NCBI GenBank assembly: GCA_020025535.1
Contig: JAHHRY010000009.1
Location: 1-48,801, forward strand
Source: Oscillospiraceae bacterium
Lineage (GTDB): Bacteria; Bacillota; Clostridia; Oscillospirales; Oscillospiraceae
Length of the DNA stretch: 48,801 nt
Reading direction: 5' to 3'
A program made the position numbers and the translations under genes. The notes below the pieces were generated by a model. That model worked only from the letters and a program-made list of their open reading frames with translations, made no database searches and was not told the origin of the DNA. Shown one piece after another: positions 1 through 7,761 of this stretch; positions within the stretch are counted from its first letter, which is position 1, and each line of letters opens with the position of its first letter.

Positions 1-69
1 CTACGCAATGGTAAGAAGGCCGAGCTGGATGTTTACCTCTACGAATATCAAGGCGGTGTTCTTTCATGA
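1..69 (+). CDS. 3' end of an unidentified gene (partial)
   Basis: The window opens inside a reading frame that runs from base 1 to a TGA at 67-69 and ends with residues ELDVYLYEYQGGVLS. Only 22 residues are visible and I do not recognise the family. The ending looks like protein, and the ATG at 66 of the next frame overlaps the stop as ATGA, the usual sign of translational coupling. The gene lies outside the mobile element that starts at 1112, so it belongs either to the chromosome downstream of guaA or to an older insertion at the same hotspot. Confidence 0.45.
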   Translation, partial: LRNGKKAELDVYLYEYQGGVLS

Positions 70-248
70 AACAATCATCAAATCAAGAAGTTACAAAAAA
101 CGAGCGTGCTGAGCAGATCAAGTTTCAGGCTAGCGGTAGTCTATTTGAAGTTAACAATTATCTCGTTATAAAGTTTACTGCCTTTTGTGATATTTCCTTC
201 CCACACACGTCCGTTGTTATATATCAAGCGAGTAAGTTGAGAATTTGA
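66..248 (+). CDS. small hypothetical protein, possibly truncated
   Basis: This is a 60-residue frame starting at an ATG that overlaps the preceding stop codon (ATGA). The first 25 or so residues are charged and look like a normal N-terminus. From about base 141 it runs over the 3' end of the convergent gene on the other strand, and one of the two overlapping segments is probably not coding. It may be the start of a gene cut short by rearrangement. No domain is recognised. Confidence 0.22.
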   Translation: MKQSSNQEVTKNERAEQIKFQASGSLFEVNNYLVIKFTAFCDISFPHTSVVIYQASKLRI

Positions 249-755
249 AAATTGAGTAACAGTATGACCAACTGTCCTTTGTTTTCCTGACATACCGCCA
301 ACGATCGCTCCTGCATCACCAAACAAAGCACCTCCAAGTAAAAAACCTGTTATCGAAGCATTTTGCTTTGTATGTGAAATGTGAACCTGCTCCGTATCGT
401 CTTCTAAATAAAGAAGACCGACAACATACGGATTTTTTTCCGCAAGACTAACACCAAAGTCTGCGTTTGGTGCTAATTCAAATAATGCAGACAAACACAG
501 ATCCCACCATTTATCTTTTGCAGAAATTATAACATCCCCATGAAAGACAGCTCTTACATTACAAGTTTTTTCGCTTCTCTCTACGAAGAACTCTAATTTA
601 AGTTTGCGGAAAGCCGACACTTTATACTTTGCTAAGATGTACCCTCTTCGTGAGTCTTCTTGTATTACATCGCCAACCTTGCTCGCCATTTTCTTCAACA
701 AATCCATTGTATCTGAAAACGGAAAAGGGGAAATTAAGCAATACGTAACTGCCAT
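141..755 (-). CDS. hypothetical protein with glycine-rich hydrophobic segment
   Basis: The frame encodes about 204 residues. I chose the ATG at 755 because it has AAAGG nine bases upstream; a longer frame begins with TTG at 779 and has no better site. The middle of the protein has alternating charged and hydrophobic residues. A short glycine-rich stretch (FLLGGALFGDAGAIVGG) in the C-terminal third could be a weak membrane or association segment. I do not recognise a family. It lies on the far side of the element's left att site and has AT-rich DNA upstream. It may be a small accessory gene carried by an older insertion at the guaA hotspot. Confidence 0.5.
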   Translation of the reverse strand: MAVTYCLISPFPFSDTMDLLKKMASKVGDVIQEDSRRGYILAKYKVSAFRKLKLEFFVERSEKTCNVRAVFHGDVIISAKDKWWDLCLSALFELAPNADFGVSLAEKNPYVVGLLYLEDDTEQVHISHTKQNASITGFLLGGALFGDAGAIVGGMSGKQRTVGHTVTQFSNSQLTRLIYNNGRVWEGNITKGSKLYNEIIVNFK

Positions 756-963
756 AATAACATACCTTTCAATTCCCAAAATATAATTTGCTTAAATATT
801 TTTGTGATAATCCCAATATATCTAACAGTTTTGAGTATCAATATTATATCATAGTGAACTAAATTTGCAAATTACATTTTGTACTGATGTACAGAATTAA
901 TTCATAGATTCAGCAAGAGCTTGGACCCCCAAAAGACTTTTGCCGTCAAAAGGCAGAGCTTTT

Positions 964-1009
964 ATCCTTCTCCCACGGTCGGATGAAACACAAAAATCAG
1001 GGGCAATCC
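964..1009. repeat. diverged copy of the tnpV 3' flank
   Basis: This stretch aligns with 5806-5849, just downstream of tnpV. Both begin ATCCTTCTC and share an exact CAAAAATCAGGGG block followed by AATCC. At 5.8 kb the block forms the tnpV terminator; here the second arm is lost. The likeness suggests a relic of another TnpV-carrying insertion outside the present element. Confidence 0.45.
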
Positions 1010-1052
1010 CAACCTGTTGCAAAAGTGTTGCAGAAAGCTTCCTGACAATAAG

Positions 1053-1092
1053 AAAAAGTCCCCAAACCGCTGCCATACAACGGTTTGGGGAC
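1053..1092 (-). terminator. probable original guaA terminator
   Basis: A 12-bp perfect stem (1058-1069 with 1081-1092, loop 11 nt) is followed on the minus strand by a T-tract (1053-1057). It lies about 20 bp beyond the att repeat at 1112. After excision of the element it would follow the guaA stop by about 20 bases, so it looks like the native terminator, now displaced 11.5 kb from its gene. Confidence 0.75.
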
Positions 1093-1111
1093 ACTTTATA
1101 ATCAGATGATA

Positions 1112-1123
1112 TTATTCCCACTC
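1112..1123. mobile_element. attL: left end of guaA-integrated element
   Basis: The 12-mer TTATTCCCACTC occurs here and at 12630-12641, where it is the last codons plus stop of guaA (minus strand). It is in direct orientation and brackets the integrase, relaxase and cargo genes, as expected of duplicated core att sequence. Confidence 0.85.
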
Positions 1124-1225
1124 TAGGTAAGGTTTAAAAATATGTGCATTTTATGTAGCGGGCAAACTACGAATTAGCATGTTTTTCGCCATTTTCGCTT
1201 GCTTGTTTTTGTGTCTCATAAAAAG

Positions 1226-1244
1226 TGTACTCAAAATGTACTCA
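1226..1244. repeat. integrase arm-type repeat, left copy
   Basis: The 19-mer TGTACTCAAAATGTACTCA, itself two TGTACTCA units 11 bp apart, sits 102 bp inside attL. The identical 19-mer in the same orientation sits at 12541-12559, 70 bp inside attR. Tyrosine integrases of this type have an N-terminal arm-binding domain, so these are good candidates for its arm sites. Confidence 0.65.
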
Positions 1245-1379
1245 TCATAAAATTGCGTTTAAATTTCTTGCTTATACAAAATCAGAGCATAGTTTCTTTA
1301 AATACTTTTTCGGAGCTCTTGAACTTACGAACAAAGTCGCTATAGTTCTCTGCCTGATCTGGGATTTTTAATCCGTGCT

Positions 1380-2594
1380 TTATAATGCAGAGATCTCTCT
1401 TCTCGGCTCTACATCGTTTTTATAATTGGGACAATCTTCGCACTTAATCGAACAATCCTGCATTTCAAAAACATTTGGATTTCTTGTAACTCCAACATAA
1501 GGAATATTCTTATCGTGGCATATTTCAATGATTTCTTTTCGTGCGGCTTGGGACATTCTGTTACCCAAGAACACTTTTGTAATTGGGAAAAATGGAACAC
1601 AATAATCTTTCTTTGCTCTACTTTTCTCCAATGGAAGCAGCAATCTCCACTCATTTTGAAATGCCCAATCAACACTTTTTCGTAACGCCCCATTAAAATA
1701 AATATCCCAGAGTATTTCTGTTGTCAGTTCTTGATATTCGAATCTGGTAAGTCGCTCTGTCATGTTTGGACGAACTTTACAATAAATCATAGGAAACAAA
1801 TTATAAAAGATGTTTTGGTATTGTGGATCATTCGGAAGCACTGTGTACTCAAGACAAAATCCTTTATGGCAGTTTGCATAAGAACCGCCCCACATTAACT
1901 GTGAGTATGGGGTTGTGGCAAAACAAGTTGCCCGAAACGTATTTTGTAAATGCTGAGAGTACTCCTTGAATTGCGAAATAATTACACGAGCAATAGCCGT
2001 ACTCCAATTTCCATCTTTAAGTAACTCATTTTCAAATTTCAGTATAAAATACTGGTTTGATAATTCTTCAATTTTTGAAACAGGTTTTCTTTTGAAGACA
2101 GAATCAAAATTTCCTTGAGTATTATATGATTCTCCTATTGTTCGTAGCAGTGCATCCCCAAGCTCTTGTGTTGACATTGATTCACATACGTTTAACTTGC
2201 AACGCTTGCAATATTCCAATAAGTGAATCTTTTCGTATTCGTCATAGTTCAAACTAATATCCGAATCATATACATCATCAAACAAGCTGGGTGATTGCAT
2301 GAAAACAGTATTATTTTTGAGAGCTTGTAGAGAATAATTTTCAGTTTTAACTTTTCCAGTTTTTTCATCTATGATAGGCTCTCCGGATTTCTCATCCGTT
2401 AATTCAGTAGGTTGATTCGGAAAATACTTATACAACTTTAGTGGCATACTCAATTTAGATTGTAAACTGAACTCCTTGTATCCCATATTTTGAACTTCAT
2501 CAAGGTTCATCAGTGATCCATTCACAATGCAGCAGGATTCTGCTACTTGTGGTGCAGCAGCTTGTAGTGTTTGTATCAATGTACTTATATCCAT
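1380..2594 (-). CDS. DUF2971-family protein
   Basis: This 404-residue protein has the DUF2971 layout. It has an N-terminal KLYKYFP segment with a short domain about loading and spacing, then the core LMWGGSYANCHKGFCLEY around the middle, then an MIYCKVRP strand, and WAFQNEWRLLLP toward the C-terminus. The W-x-x-Y-x-x-x-H-x-G-F-C-x-E-Y signature and the Q/E-x-E-W/Y-R-L motif are family hallmarks. The tail adds a Cys-rich stretch (CSIKCEDCPNYK) unusual for the family, and the protein is longer than a typical member of 250-300 residues. The ATG at 2594 follows AAGGAG at normal spacing. It is the last gene before attL and is transcribed out towards it. The function of DUF2971 is not settled; members often sit on mobile elements and near defence genes. 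Confidence 0.75.
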   Translation of the reverse strand: MDISTLIQTLQAAAPQVAESCCIVNGSLMNLDEVQNMGYKEFSLQSKLSMPLKLYKYFPNQPTELTDEKSGEPIIDEKTGKVKTENYSLQALKNNTVFMQSPSLFDDVYDSDISLNYDEYEKIHLLEYCKRCKLNVCESMSTQELGDALLRTIGESYNTQGNFDSVFKRKPVSKIEELSNQYFILKFENELLKDGNWSTAIARVIISQFKEYSQHLQNTFRATCFATTPYSQLMWGGSYANCHKGFCLEYTVLPNDPQYQNIFYNLFPMIYCKVRPNMTERLTRFEYQELTTEILWDIYFNGALRKSVDWAFQNEWRLLLPLEKSRAKKDYCVPFFPITKVFLGNRMSQAARKEIIEICHDKNIPYVGVTRNPNVFEMQDCSIKCEDCPNYKNDVEPRREISAL

Positions 2595-2840
2595 TTTTTC
2601 TCCTTTTTATAAATCGCTTTTTATCATTTGGTTAAGATAACTATATCACATTTATCCGCAATTGTAGGCAATAAACTACAAATAAAAAGGTAGCTGGCTT
2701 TAGCCAACGCAGGGGAAACATAGCTTTCCCTGGATGGCTGGAGCAGAGATATTATCTCTGTGGAAGTTATCAGCCACCCAGCAAGGGACTTTCGGCAGAA
2801 AGCAACGCACCGGCTCGACCAGTGTATAGATGCGTCCTTG

Positions 2841-3010
2841 TTAGAACAAGAGGTTCTCACTGCCGCTTGTTCCCTGTCCTTTCTTCCGTTTCTCAATCAG
2901 CATATCCAGCTTTCTTTGAGCAGCTTCTCCATGAAAGAGGAAGGTCAAAAGCTCCAAAGCATCATCATCGGTCAGCCAAAAGTTGGCTCTCGTAAAAATT
3001 TTTTAAACAT
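2841..3010 (-). pseudogene. frameshifted small ORF remnant
   Basis: On the minus strand a frame ending at 2841 reads TRANFWLTDDDALELLTF and continues as a charged helix-rich tail ending SENLLF. The same frame is blocked just upstream by a stop in the AAAAAATTTTT tract, while the neighbouring frame supplies a start, MFKKF, at 3010. Adding one base in the homopolymer would join them into about 57 residues. This points to a single-base slip in a small accessory gene. The family is unknown to me. Confidence 0.4.
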
Positions 3011-3078
3011 TCCGGCACGAGTGCAAAGACGGTGAGTTCGCTCTGCAACTGCTTTTCTTAATACAATGAGCCAAACAA

Positions 3079-3108
3079 AAGCGACCAACTTTTTATAGTT
3101 GATCGCTT
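3079..3108. terminator. hairpin downstream of the HNH gene
   Basis: Arms AAGCGACCAACT and AGTTGATCGCTT (one mismatch) flank a 6-nt loop, with a further CAAAC/GTTTG outer stem. It lies about 100 nt beyond the stop of the HNH gene and probably ends that operon. Confidence 0.55.
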
Positions 3109-3210
3109 CTGGTTTGTCCATTATTGAATTTCAATACCGCATATCTTTGAACTGACTTTTATCAACATATAAATCAAATACTAAGATAGTTAAATGCATA
3201 GCCAGCTTGT

Positions 3211-4329
3211 TTACTGTGCACCCTTTTTCAGATTACAATCCCGGCAGAGCATCTGACAGTTGTCGGGCGTCGTTTTACCACCCTTACTCCACGGTGTAAT
3301 ATGATCAGCGTGCATCTGCTCAAACTCAAATTCTTCACCACAGATAGTACATTTGTGGCCTTGCTTCTCATAGGCAGCAAGTGCATCCCGCCGGTCAAAG
3401 GCTCGGATTGACAGCTTCTTTTCTTCGCCCGTCAGCAAATACTCATAAATGCCGGATTTCTTGGTAACATCTTCGTCACCCATCAGGCGTTGGATTTCTG
3501 CTTCCAACTTCTTTGGGTCAAGATCTGTTCGCTTTCCGTGTGTGTTGTAGAACAGTCCCCAAGGCAACCCCTTCATCTCTTTACGCTTCTTTGGGAAAAT
3601 TGCCTGTACCCAGTCAATTACAGAACGAAAATAGTTCCAGAGGATAACAGCACTTGGGTCATTCTGATGCTGTGCCATATATGCTTCAATCGTTTTTCCC
3701 TCTGCATTAGCTGCCCAAGAAATTGCTGTTTCCAGATACTCTTGACGGATAGAAGAACCCTTTAAGTAATCGCCAGCAAGCGTATCAGCAGCGCACCCAG
3801 TCTTAGAAAAATAGCGCTTGGCATCCGAAACCCACGAACCAGCATAAACGGCATTTCTTAATTCTTGCTCGGTGAGCTGCTCTCCCGCAATATTGATGAT
3901 TTTGAACCACTCTAACTTCTCGCTGTCGGTACCTTCGCAAACATAGACAAACATCTCATAGTCAAGGATTTTTTTCTTTTGGTCAGAGGGCAGATTATAA
4001 AAATACTTATCATCCACGGAGAAAGAACCATCTACATATTCACAGACGGATATGGTTCGTTGCTGACCGTCCAGAACTTCGTAGCGTGGTACATCTGGGT
4101 CATCCTCAAACTCTTCACCACGGTCAACCCAATAGATGACATTGAGTGGAAGGCCCTTCATAACGGTTCGGATAACTTCATCTCTCTGATTGTCTTTGTA
4201 TACAAACTCTCTCTGATATTTTGGCCTTATATCCAGTTGGTCAGAGTAACCAACAACACCTTCTTCGGCATCGTTGAAATAACCTTCGCACACATCACCA
4301 ATGGTAACTTTCAATTCTTTTATTTCCAT
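3211..4329 (-). CDS. DUF262-HNH nuclease (GmrS/SspE-like architecture)
   Basis: The 372-residue protein has an N-terminal DUF262 (ParB-like NTPase fold) region with the hallmark DGQQR at residues 87-91 and PKYQREFVY at about 37-45. A helical middle part follows. The C-terminus is an HNH endonuclease module with a CTIC...CRDC zinc pair and the ADHITPWSKGGKTTPDN core. DUF262 proteins use the DGQQR site to bind or hydrolyse nucleotide and gate a nuclease; GmrS-GmrD and SspE are characterised examples. Its ATG overlaps the methyltransferase stop as TAATG, and AAAGGAGG lies inside the methyltransferase 3' end, so the two are coupled. The likely role is the restriction arm of a phage-defence cassette; whether it cuts unmodified or modified DNA cannot be told from sequence. 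Confidence 0.85.
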   Translation of the reverse strand: MEIKELKVTIGDVCEGYFNDAEEGVVGYSDQLDIRPKYQREFVYKDNQRDEVIRTVMKGLPLNVIYWVDRGEEFEDDPDVPRYEVLDGQQRTISVCEYVDGSFSVDDKYFYNLPSDQKKKILDYEMFVYVCEGTDSEKLEWFKIINIAGEQLTEQELRNAVYAGSWVSDAKRYFSKTGCAADTLAGDYLKGSSIRQEYLETAISWAANAEGKTIEAYMAQHQNDPSAVILWNYFRSVIDWVQAIFPKKRKEMKGLPWGLFYNTHGKRTDLDPKKLEAEIQRLMGDEDVTKKSGIYEYLLTGEEKKLSIRAFDRRDALAAYEKQGHKCTICGEEFEFEQMHADHITPWSKGGKTTPDNCQMLCRDCNLKKGAQ

Positions 4330-5513
4330 TACAGTTGACCTCCTTTCGGGTGTTCAGGGTTTTTGTTGCGGATGAGAACTCTTGCATATGGAACAACAGG
4401 GTTGCCGTTTTCATCAAGCATGTACAAATCGCCGTCTACAGCTCCCCGCTTTTGCACTTCTTTGCGATATAACTTGTGTTCAGGTTTATATGGTTGAACT
4501 CCTATGCTCAAACCAAGATTTGCGATACCTAATCCTATGATTTCAAATTGATCTGGACTATATTTGTCCATAAAGGTAATGGGAACACCCATCACTCCAT
4601 CAAAATCACATGGAATATCAGATGTCTTATCCACATTTATTGCATCAAAATTTTCATAATGAATATATGAATCTGATGTATATTTTTTTACCAATATCAA
4701 TTCTTCATGTCTTTGTTTGATGTCCAAATTGGTATACCATCTAACACCTTTCACTCGAATGAAACGACGCCCATCATCATCGATACCACATCCAGCAGCG
4801 CTCAAAGGATAATCATCTGGTACATAAAACTTGCGGTCACCTGAATGAATGCTTGCCCCAATCCACACCTTGTTTTCTTTAAGTAACGGAAAGAATTCTT
4901 TGTAAGTAATTGCATTTACATTTCCAATGATAATAAAATCTTTTTTGTGTTCAATCAATACCGATACATACTCTCGAAATAAAGAAAAGGGAGGATTTGT
5001 TACAACAATATCAGCTTCATCCAATAAAGCCAAACATTCTGGACTTCTGAAATCTCCGTCACCAGAAAGCTCTACCAACTCGTTTTCGCCGGACTTGAAC
5101 AACTCAGCAACATCCAACATATCGACCCCACCGTCCCCAGTTTTATCATAAACCTGTGTGACCACAGCTTTATAGGGATGTTTAGATTCTTCCGTCACTT
5201 CACAAACATCCCCACTAAAATCAAAGGACATTTGACCGTTTTTATCCATATAATATTTTAGTTGGCTCCCCATAATTGGAGATGTGGAATAGCATGTTGC
5301 AATCAATTTCGTTAAACCAAGGCGATTAAAATTCAAAACAAAGTATTTGAAAAAGTTGCTCTCAAAAGGATCATCACAGTTGCAGAGTATTGTTTTTCCT
5401 CGGAAGTGCTTACGATAATAACGCATTTCCTTTTCAATATCCGTCAATTGTGTATAAAATTCATCCTTTTTTGCCTTTGCTGCAACATTCAGATTTCGCT
5501 CTTTCTTCGCCAT
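4329..5513 (-). CDS. adenine-specific DNA methyltransferase, EcoRI-methylase family
   Basis: This 394-residue protein matches the EcoRI-type N6-adenine methyltransferase family. The catalytic NPPF motif is at residues 173-176, followed by SLFREYVSVLI. The CNCDDPFESNFFKYF segment (about 44-58) and the IIGNVNAITYKEFFPLL block after the catalytic motif are typical. It would methylate adenine in a specific DNA site using S-adenosylmethionine. The site cannot be predicted and need not be GAATTC. It is the middle gene of a three-gene cassette. Its start overlaps the RHH gene stop and its stop overlaps the HNH start, both as TAATG. No EcoRI-like endonuclease is present; the DUF262-HNH protein takes that position. 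Confidence 0.88.
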   Translation of the reverse strand: MAKKERNLNVAAKAKKDEFYTQLTDIEKEMRYYRKHFRGKTILCNCDDPFESNFFKYFVLNFNRLGLTKLIATCYSTSPIMGSQLKYYMDKNGQMSFDFSGDVCEVTEESKHPYKAVVTQVYDKTGDGGVDMLDVAELFKSGENELVELSGDGDFRSPECLALLDEADIVVTNPPFSLFREYVSVLIEHKKDFIIIGNVNAITYKEFFPLLKENKVWIGASIHSGDRKFYVPDDYPLSAAGCGIDDDGRRFIRVKGVRWYTNLDIKQRHEELILVKKYTSDSYIHYENFDAINVDKTSDIPCDFDGVMGVPITFMDKYSPDQFEIIGLGIANLGLSIGVQPYKPEHKLYRKEVQKRGAVDGDLYMLDENGNPVVPYARVLIRNKNPEHPKGGQL

Positions 5514-5665
5514 TACTCGTTTACCTCAACCTTCTGATGTTCCTGCAACCATAAGCGGATCAGAGCAGAAACCGTAATATCTTTATCAAGAGCAATCTGC
5601 TTCAACGCCTTGCGCTCCTCTTTTGTCATTGTGATTGTTAGATTCACCATATTTCTTTCAGCCAT
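5513..5665 (-). CDS. ribbon-helix-helix small regulator of the methyltransferase cassette
   Basis: This is a 50-residue protein with an ATG at 5665 and AGAGG eight bases upstream. It reads as a compact ribbon-helix-helix (CopG/Arc type): a strand VNLTITMTK, then two helices (EERKALKQIALDKD, TVSALIRLWLQEH). Such proteins bind DNA as dimers and repress their own operon. It heads the cassette, its stop overlaps the methyltransferase start (TAATG), and a pair of direct ATAAGTC repeats plus a long palindrome lie in its promoter region. It probably acts as the controller of the cassette, a job done in many restriction systems by HTH C-proteins. Confidence 0.75.
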   Translation of the reverse strand: MAERNMVNLTITMTKEERKALKQIALDKDITVSALIRLWLQEHQKVEVNE

Positions 5666-5706
5666 ATCATTTTCCTCTAATACATCTTCTTGTGTAACTG
5701 TGTATT

Positions 5707-5735
5707 AGTGTATCATAAGTCAGTCGGTAAATCAA
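5707..5735 (-). promoter_or_regulatory. promoter of the RHH-methyltransferase-HNH operon
   Basis: On the minus strand TTGATT (5730-5735) and TACACT (5707-5712) are separated by 17 bp, and the -10 has an upstream TGn extension. ATAAGTC occurs at 5715-5721 in the spacer and at 5739-5745 just upstream of the -35, placed as operator half-sites. Confidence 0.5.
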
Positions 5736-5743
5736 TTTATAAG

Positions 5744-5785
5744 TCAAATCGGGATATTAAGTGTGCACTTAATATCCCGATTTGA
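5744..5785. repeat. near-perfect 42-bp palindrome upstream of the cassette
   Basis: Two 20-nt arms, complementary without mismatch, flank a 2-nt centre (TG). The arms carry AAATCGGGATATTAAGTG and its complement. There is no T-tract on the minus strand side, so it is not a classic terminator. It could be an operator, a recombination site or a cruciform. Confidence 0.8.
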
Positions 5786-5831
5786 AGAAGTTCTTAATGC
5801 TCGCTATCCTTCTCACATTATTGGATAAAGC

Positions 5832-5867
5832 AAAAATCAGGGGTAATCCAGAAGGATCACCCCTGAT
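5832..5867 (-). terminator. tnpV terminator
   Basis: Arms ATCAGGGGT (5836-5844) and ACCCCTGAT (5859-5867) flank a 14-nt loop, with a T-tract on the minus strand at 5832-5836. It starts six bases beyond the tnpV stop. Confidence 0.75.
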
Positions 5868-5873
5868 AAATGG

Positions 5874-6251
5874 TTATGCGTAAATCAATTCGGAGTTTAC
5901 GATTTCCATTGCGCTGTTACGGATATTGTTCATCCATTGCACCCAAACCATTTGATTTTCGGCTTTAAGTTTTTCCGTAATACCTTCTTTTTCGGCAAGC
6001 TGATCTACCAGCCGAGAGAACATTTCCTCTGCCTGCTCGTTGATTTCAGCAAGGTGGGAATTCAGTTTTCCAGTGGTCAGCAGATTGTAATACAAAACTC
6101 TTTGGTGCTGCTTGAGATACTGTCTCCGGCGCTGTCCCCAAACACCGATTTCTACTTCCTCCTGCTCAGAAAGGGTGAGGCAAGGGAGATAATAATCTCC
6201 CTGCAACTCATACCAAAGACCATTCTTTTCATTATAAAACCTGTTTTCCAT
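5874..6251 (-). CDS. tnpV: TnpV-type transposon accessory protein
   Basis: The 125-residue protein matches the TnpV family known from clostridial Tn4451/Tn4453-type elements. It has the GDYYLPCLTLSEQEE opening, the GVWGQRRRQYLKQH basic segment, the YYNLLTTGKLNSHLAEI core, and a C-terminal QMVWVQWMNNIRNSAMEIV helix with the conserved M-N-x-I-R-N. Its biochemical role is not established. It is helical, may contact DNA, and is a marker gene of mobilizable elements. It sits alone between the relaxase and the cargo cassette with its own terminator. Confidence 0.85.
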   Translation of the reverse strand: MENRFYNEKNGLWYELQGDYYLPCLTLSEQEEVEIGVWGQRRRQYLKQHQRVLYYNLLTTGKLNSHLAEINEQAEEMFSRLVDQLAEKEGITEKLKAENQMVWVQWMNNIRNSAMEIVNSELIYA

Positions 6252-6413
6252 TGTGTGTACCTACCTTTCGTTTCTATCAAATACTTTTTGTGGACGGTTA
6301 GAATCCCGATTCCAGAGGGAGGAATATAAACATATTGCCCTATCCAATTTCCTTCCCAGTAGCCTTACTGTACCTGCGTTTTCAACACCCTAACAGTCCA
6401 CATTTTGCTAATG

Positions 6414-7760
6414 CTACCGTCCGATTTTCTCTCGATTTTTTGATTTCAGGTGGCGGTTTCTTTCCTCATTTTTATAAGCGAGATCTAGATTCTGCTGTAT
6501 CTTTTCGGAGCGTTCTTCAATATCAAAATTACACTTGAGCTTCTTTCGTAAATCTATGATTTGATCTGTTAGCTGCTTCTTTTCTTCCCTAAGTGTGTTT
6601 TTTGCTTCGGAATCGGCACGGCGGATTTTGTTTTGAAGTTTCGTTCTTTGACGAATGAGAGTTTCCAAATCTTCTTGCAAGCGGCTCCGGTCAGCGAGCA
6701 AATCATCGATGGTTTCAATTTTGTGAGCTGCCATATAGTCCACTTGAGCCGTAAGCTGATTTAATTTCCTTAAATCCTCCTTCAGATAGGGACTGGTAGG
6801 TTTGTAATCCGTATGCTTTGGCAGTACCCCCAGCTGATAGCAGTAATAGAGATATAGCCGGTAAATATGACTGGTGCGCTCAAATGGTATATAGGCATCA
6901 AACAGTTCTCTGGGCATTCTTCGTGGAGCCAAAATCACGGTTGCAGGCATACTGCCCATACTGTGATAAGTACGCTGCATCTCCTGCTCCAGATACTGTG
7001 GTGTCCACTTGGGGTTCAGTGTATCCATACGGGTGAATCCCTTATATTGGGGCAATTTCAGTTTCCAATGCTGCCCGGTAAGATCTACCTCATAGCCTTT
7101 GCGAACCAGAAAGCTTTTGAACTTATCTACATTGTTGCTGCAATAGATAGCACTCTCAATGTCCTCTCGATAGACATTGTACCGTGTAGGTTTCCCTGCT
7201 TTTTCATCCATCCAGACAGGCCTGCTGGGTGCTTTTCTTGGCTTTTCAATGATTGATAAGCCATATTCCCGACAGAGCCTGTCGGAACAGTCTCGTAGCT
7301 TTTGAATCTCCGATTTTGTGTAGTTGTATTTCTTCCCGTCCCGAAAAGATACGGAATTGAAGCAGAAATGATTGTGGATATGTGCCTTGTCCAAGTGGGT
7401 GGTTACGATGATTTGGAAGCGGTCTCCCCACATTTCTTTGGCCAGCTTGATGCCAATTTCGTGTGCGATTTCCGGGTCGATCTCGCCAATTTTGAAGCTC
7501 TGATAACCGTGCCAGGCGATATATTGATCGCCTTTTCCGTATTGTTTTTTGGTGAGAATCATCTGCTGCAAGGCAATCTCTTTCAGACAGTTGATTGCTG
7601 TTACATACTCTTCTTGGTTTGTTGCTTCTGGGCGTTTGATATAGGAAAACACATTGAAGAAATCTTCTGTACCCTTCGGCACGGTTTTGTCTGGATTCTC
7701 TACATAGTCGATTAGGTCTTTGAGGTTTCCTTTGATATGCCACAGACTTGTGACTGCCAT
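6414..7760 (-). CDS. VirD2-type (MOBP-like) relaxase
   Basis: The 448-residue protein is a relaxase/mobilization nuclease. The three-histidine motif is HLDKAHIHNHF at residues 122-132, with metal ligands expected at His127, His129 and His131. The N-terminus has MAVTSLWHIKG and a WHGYQSF segment typical of clostridial relaxases. From about residue 330 the protein becomes a long coiled coil rich in Arg, Gln and Glu. It should nick oriT, attach to the 5' end through a tyrosine and pilot the strand through a helper conjugation channel. It lies one base downstream of the mobC gene. The basic C-terminus (HLKSKNREKIGR) could be the coupling-protein contact. Confidence 0.88.
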   Translation of the reverse strand: MAVTSLWHIKGNLKDLIDYVENPDKTVPKGTEDFFNVFSYIKRPEATNQEEYVTAINCLKEIALQQMILTKKQYGKGDQYIAWHGYQSFKIGEIDPEIAHEIGIKLAKEMWGDRFQIIVTTHLDKAHIHNHFCFNSVSFRDGKKYNYTKSEIQKLRDCSDRLCREYGLSIIEKPRKAPSRPVWMDEKAGKPTRYNVYREDIESAIYCSNNVDKFKSFLVRKGYEVDLTGQHWKLKLPQYKGFTRMDTLNPKWTPQYLEQEMQRTYHSMGSMPATVILAPRRMPRELFDAYIPFERTSHIYRLYLYYCYQLGVLPKHTDYKPTSPYLKEDLRKLNQLTAQVDYMAAHKIETIDDLLADRSRLQEDLETLIRQRTKLQNKIRRADSEAKNTLREEKKQLTDQIIDLRKKLKCNFDIEERSEKIQQNLDLAYKNEERNRHLKSKNREKIGR

Positions 7761-7761
7761 A

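Larger units (their letters stand above)
2595..3210. other. 616-bp gap with a gene relic and a terminator
   Basis: Between the DUF2971 gene and the HNH gene there is no intact gene. The stretch holds a frameshifted small coding remnant (2841-3010), GC-rich inverted bits such as GGGAAACATAGCTTTCCC near 2712-2729, and a strong hairpin at 3079-3108. Confidence 0.6.

Noticed and set aside
897..1121. Minus-strand frame of 74 codons near attL
   Set aside because: It runs across the terminator hairpin and has no ribosome site; the region looks like relic DNA.
3211..5665. BREX or Ssp system
   Set aside because: No PglZ, BrxC, SspB, SspC or SspD-like partner is in the window.
5744..5785. Terminator of tnpV
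   Set aside because: No T-tract follows on the minus strand and a better terminator lies at 5832-5867.
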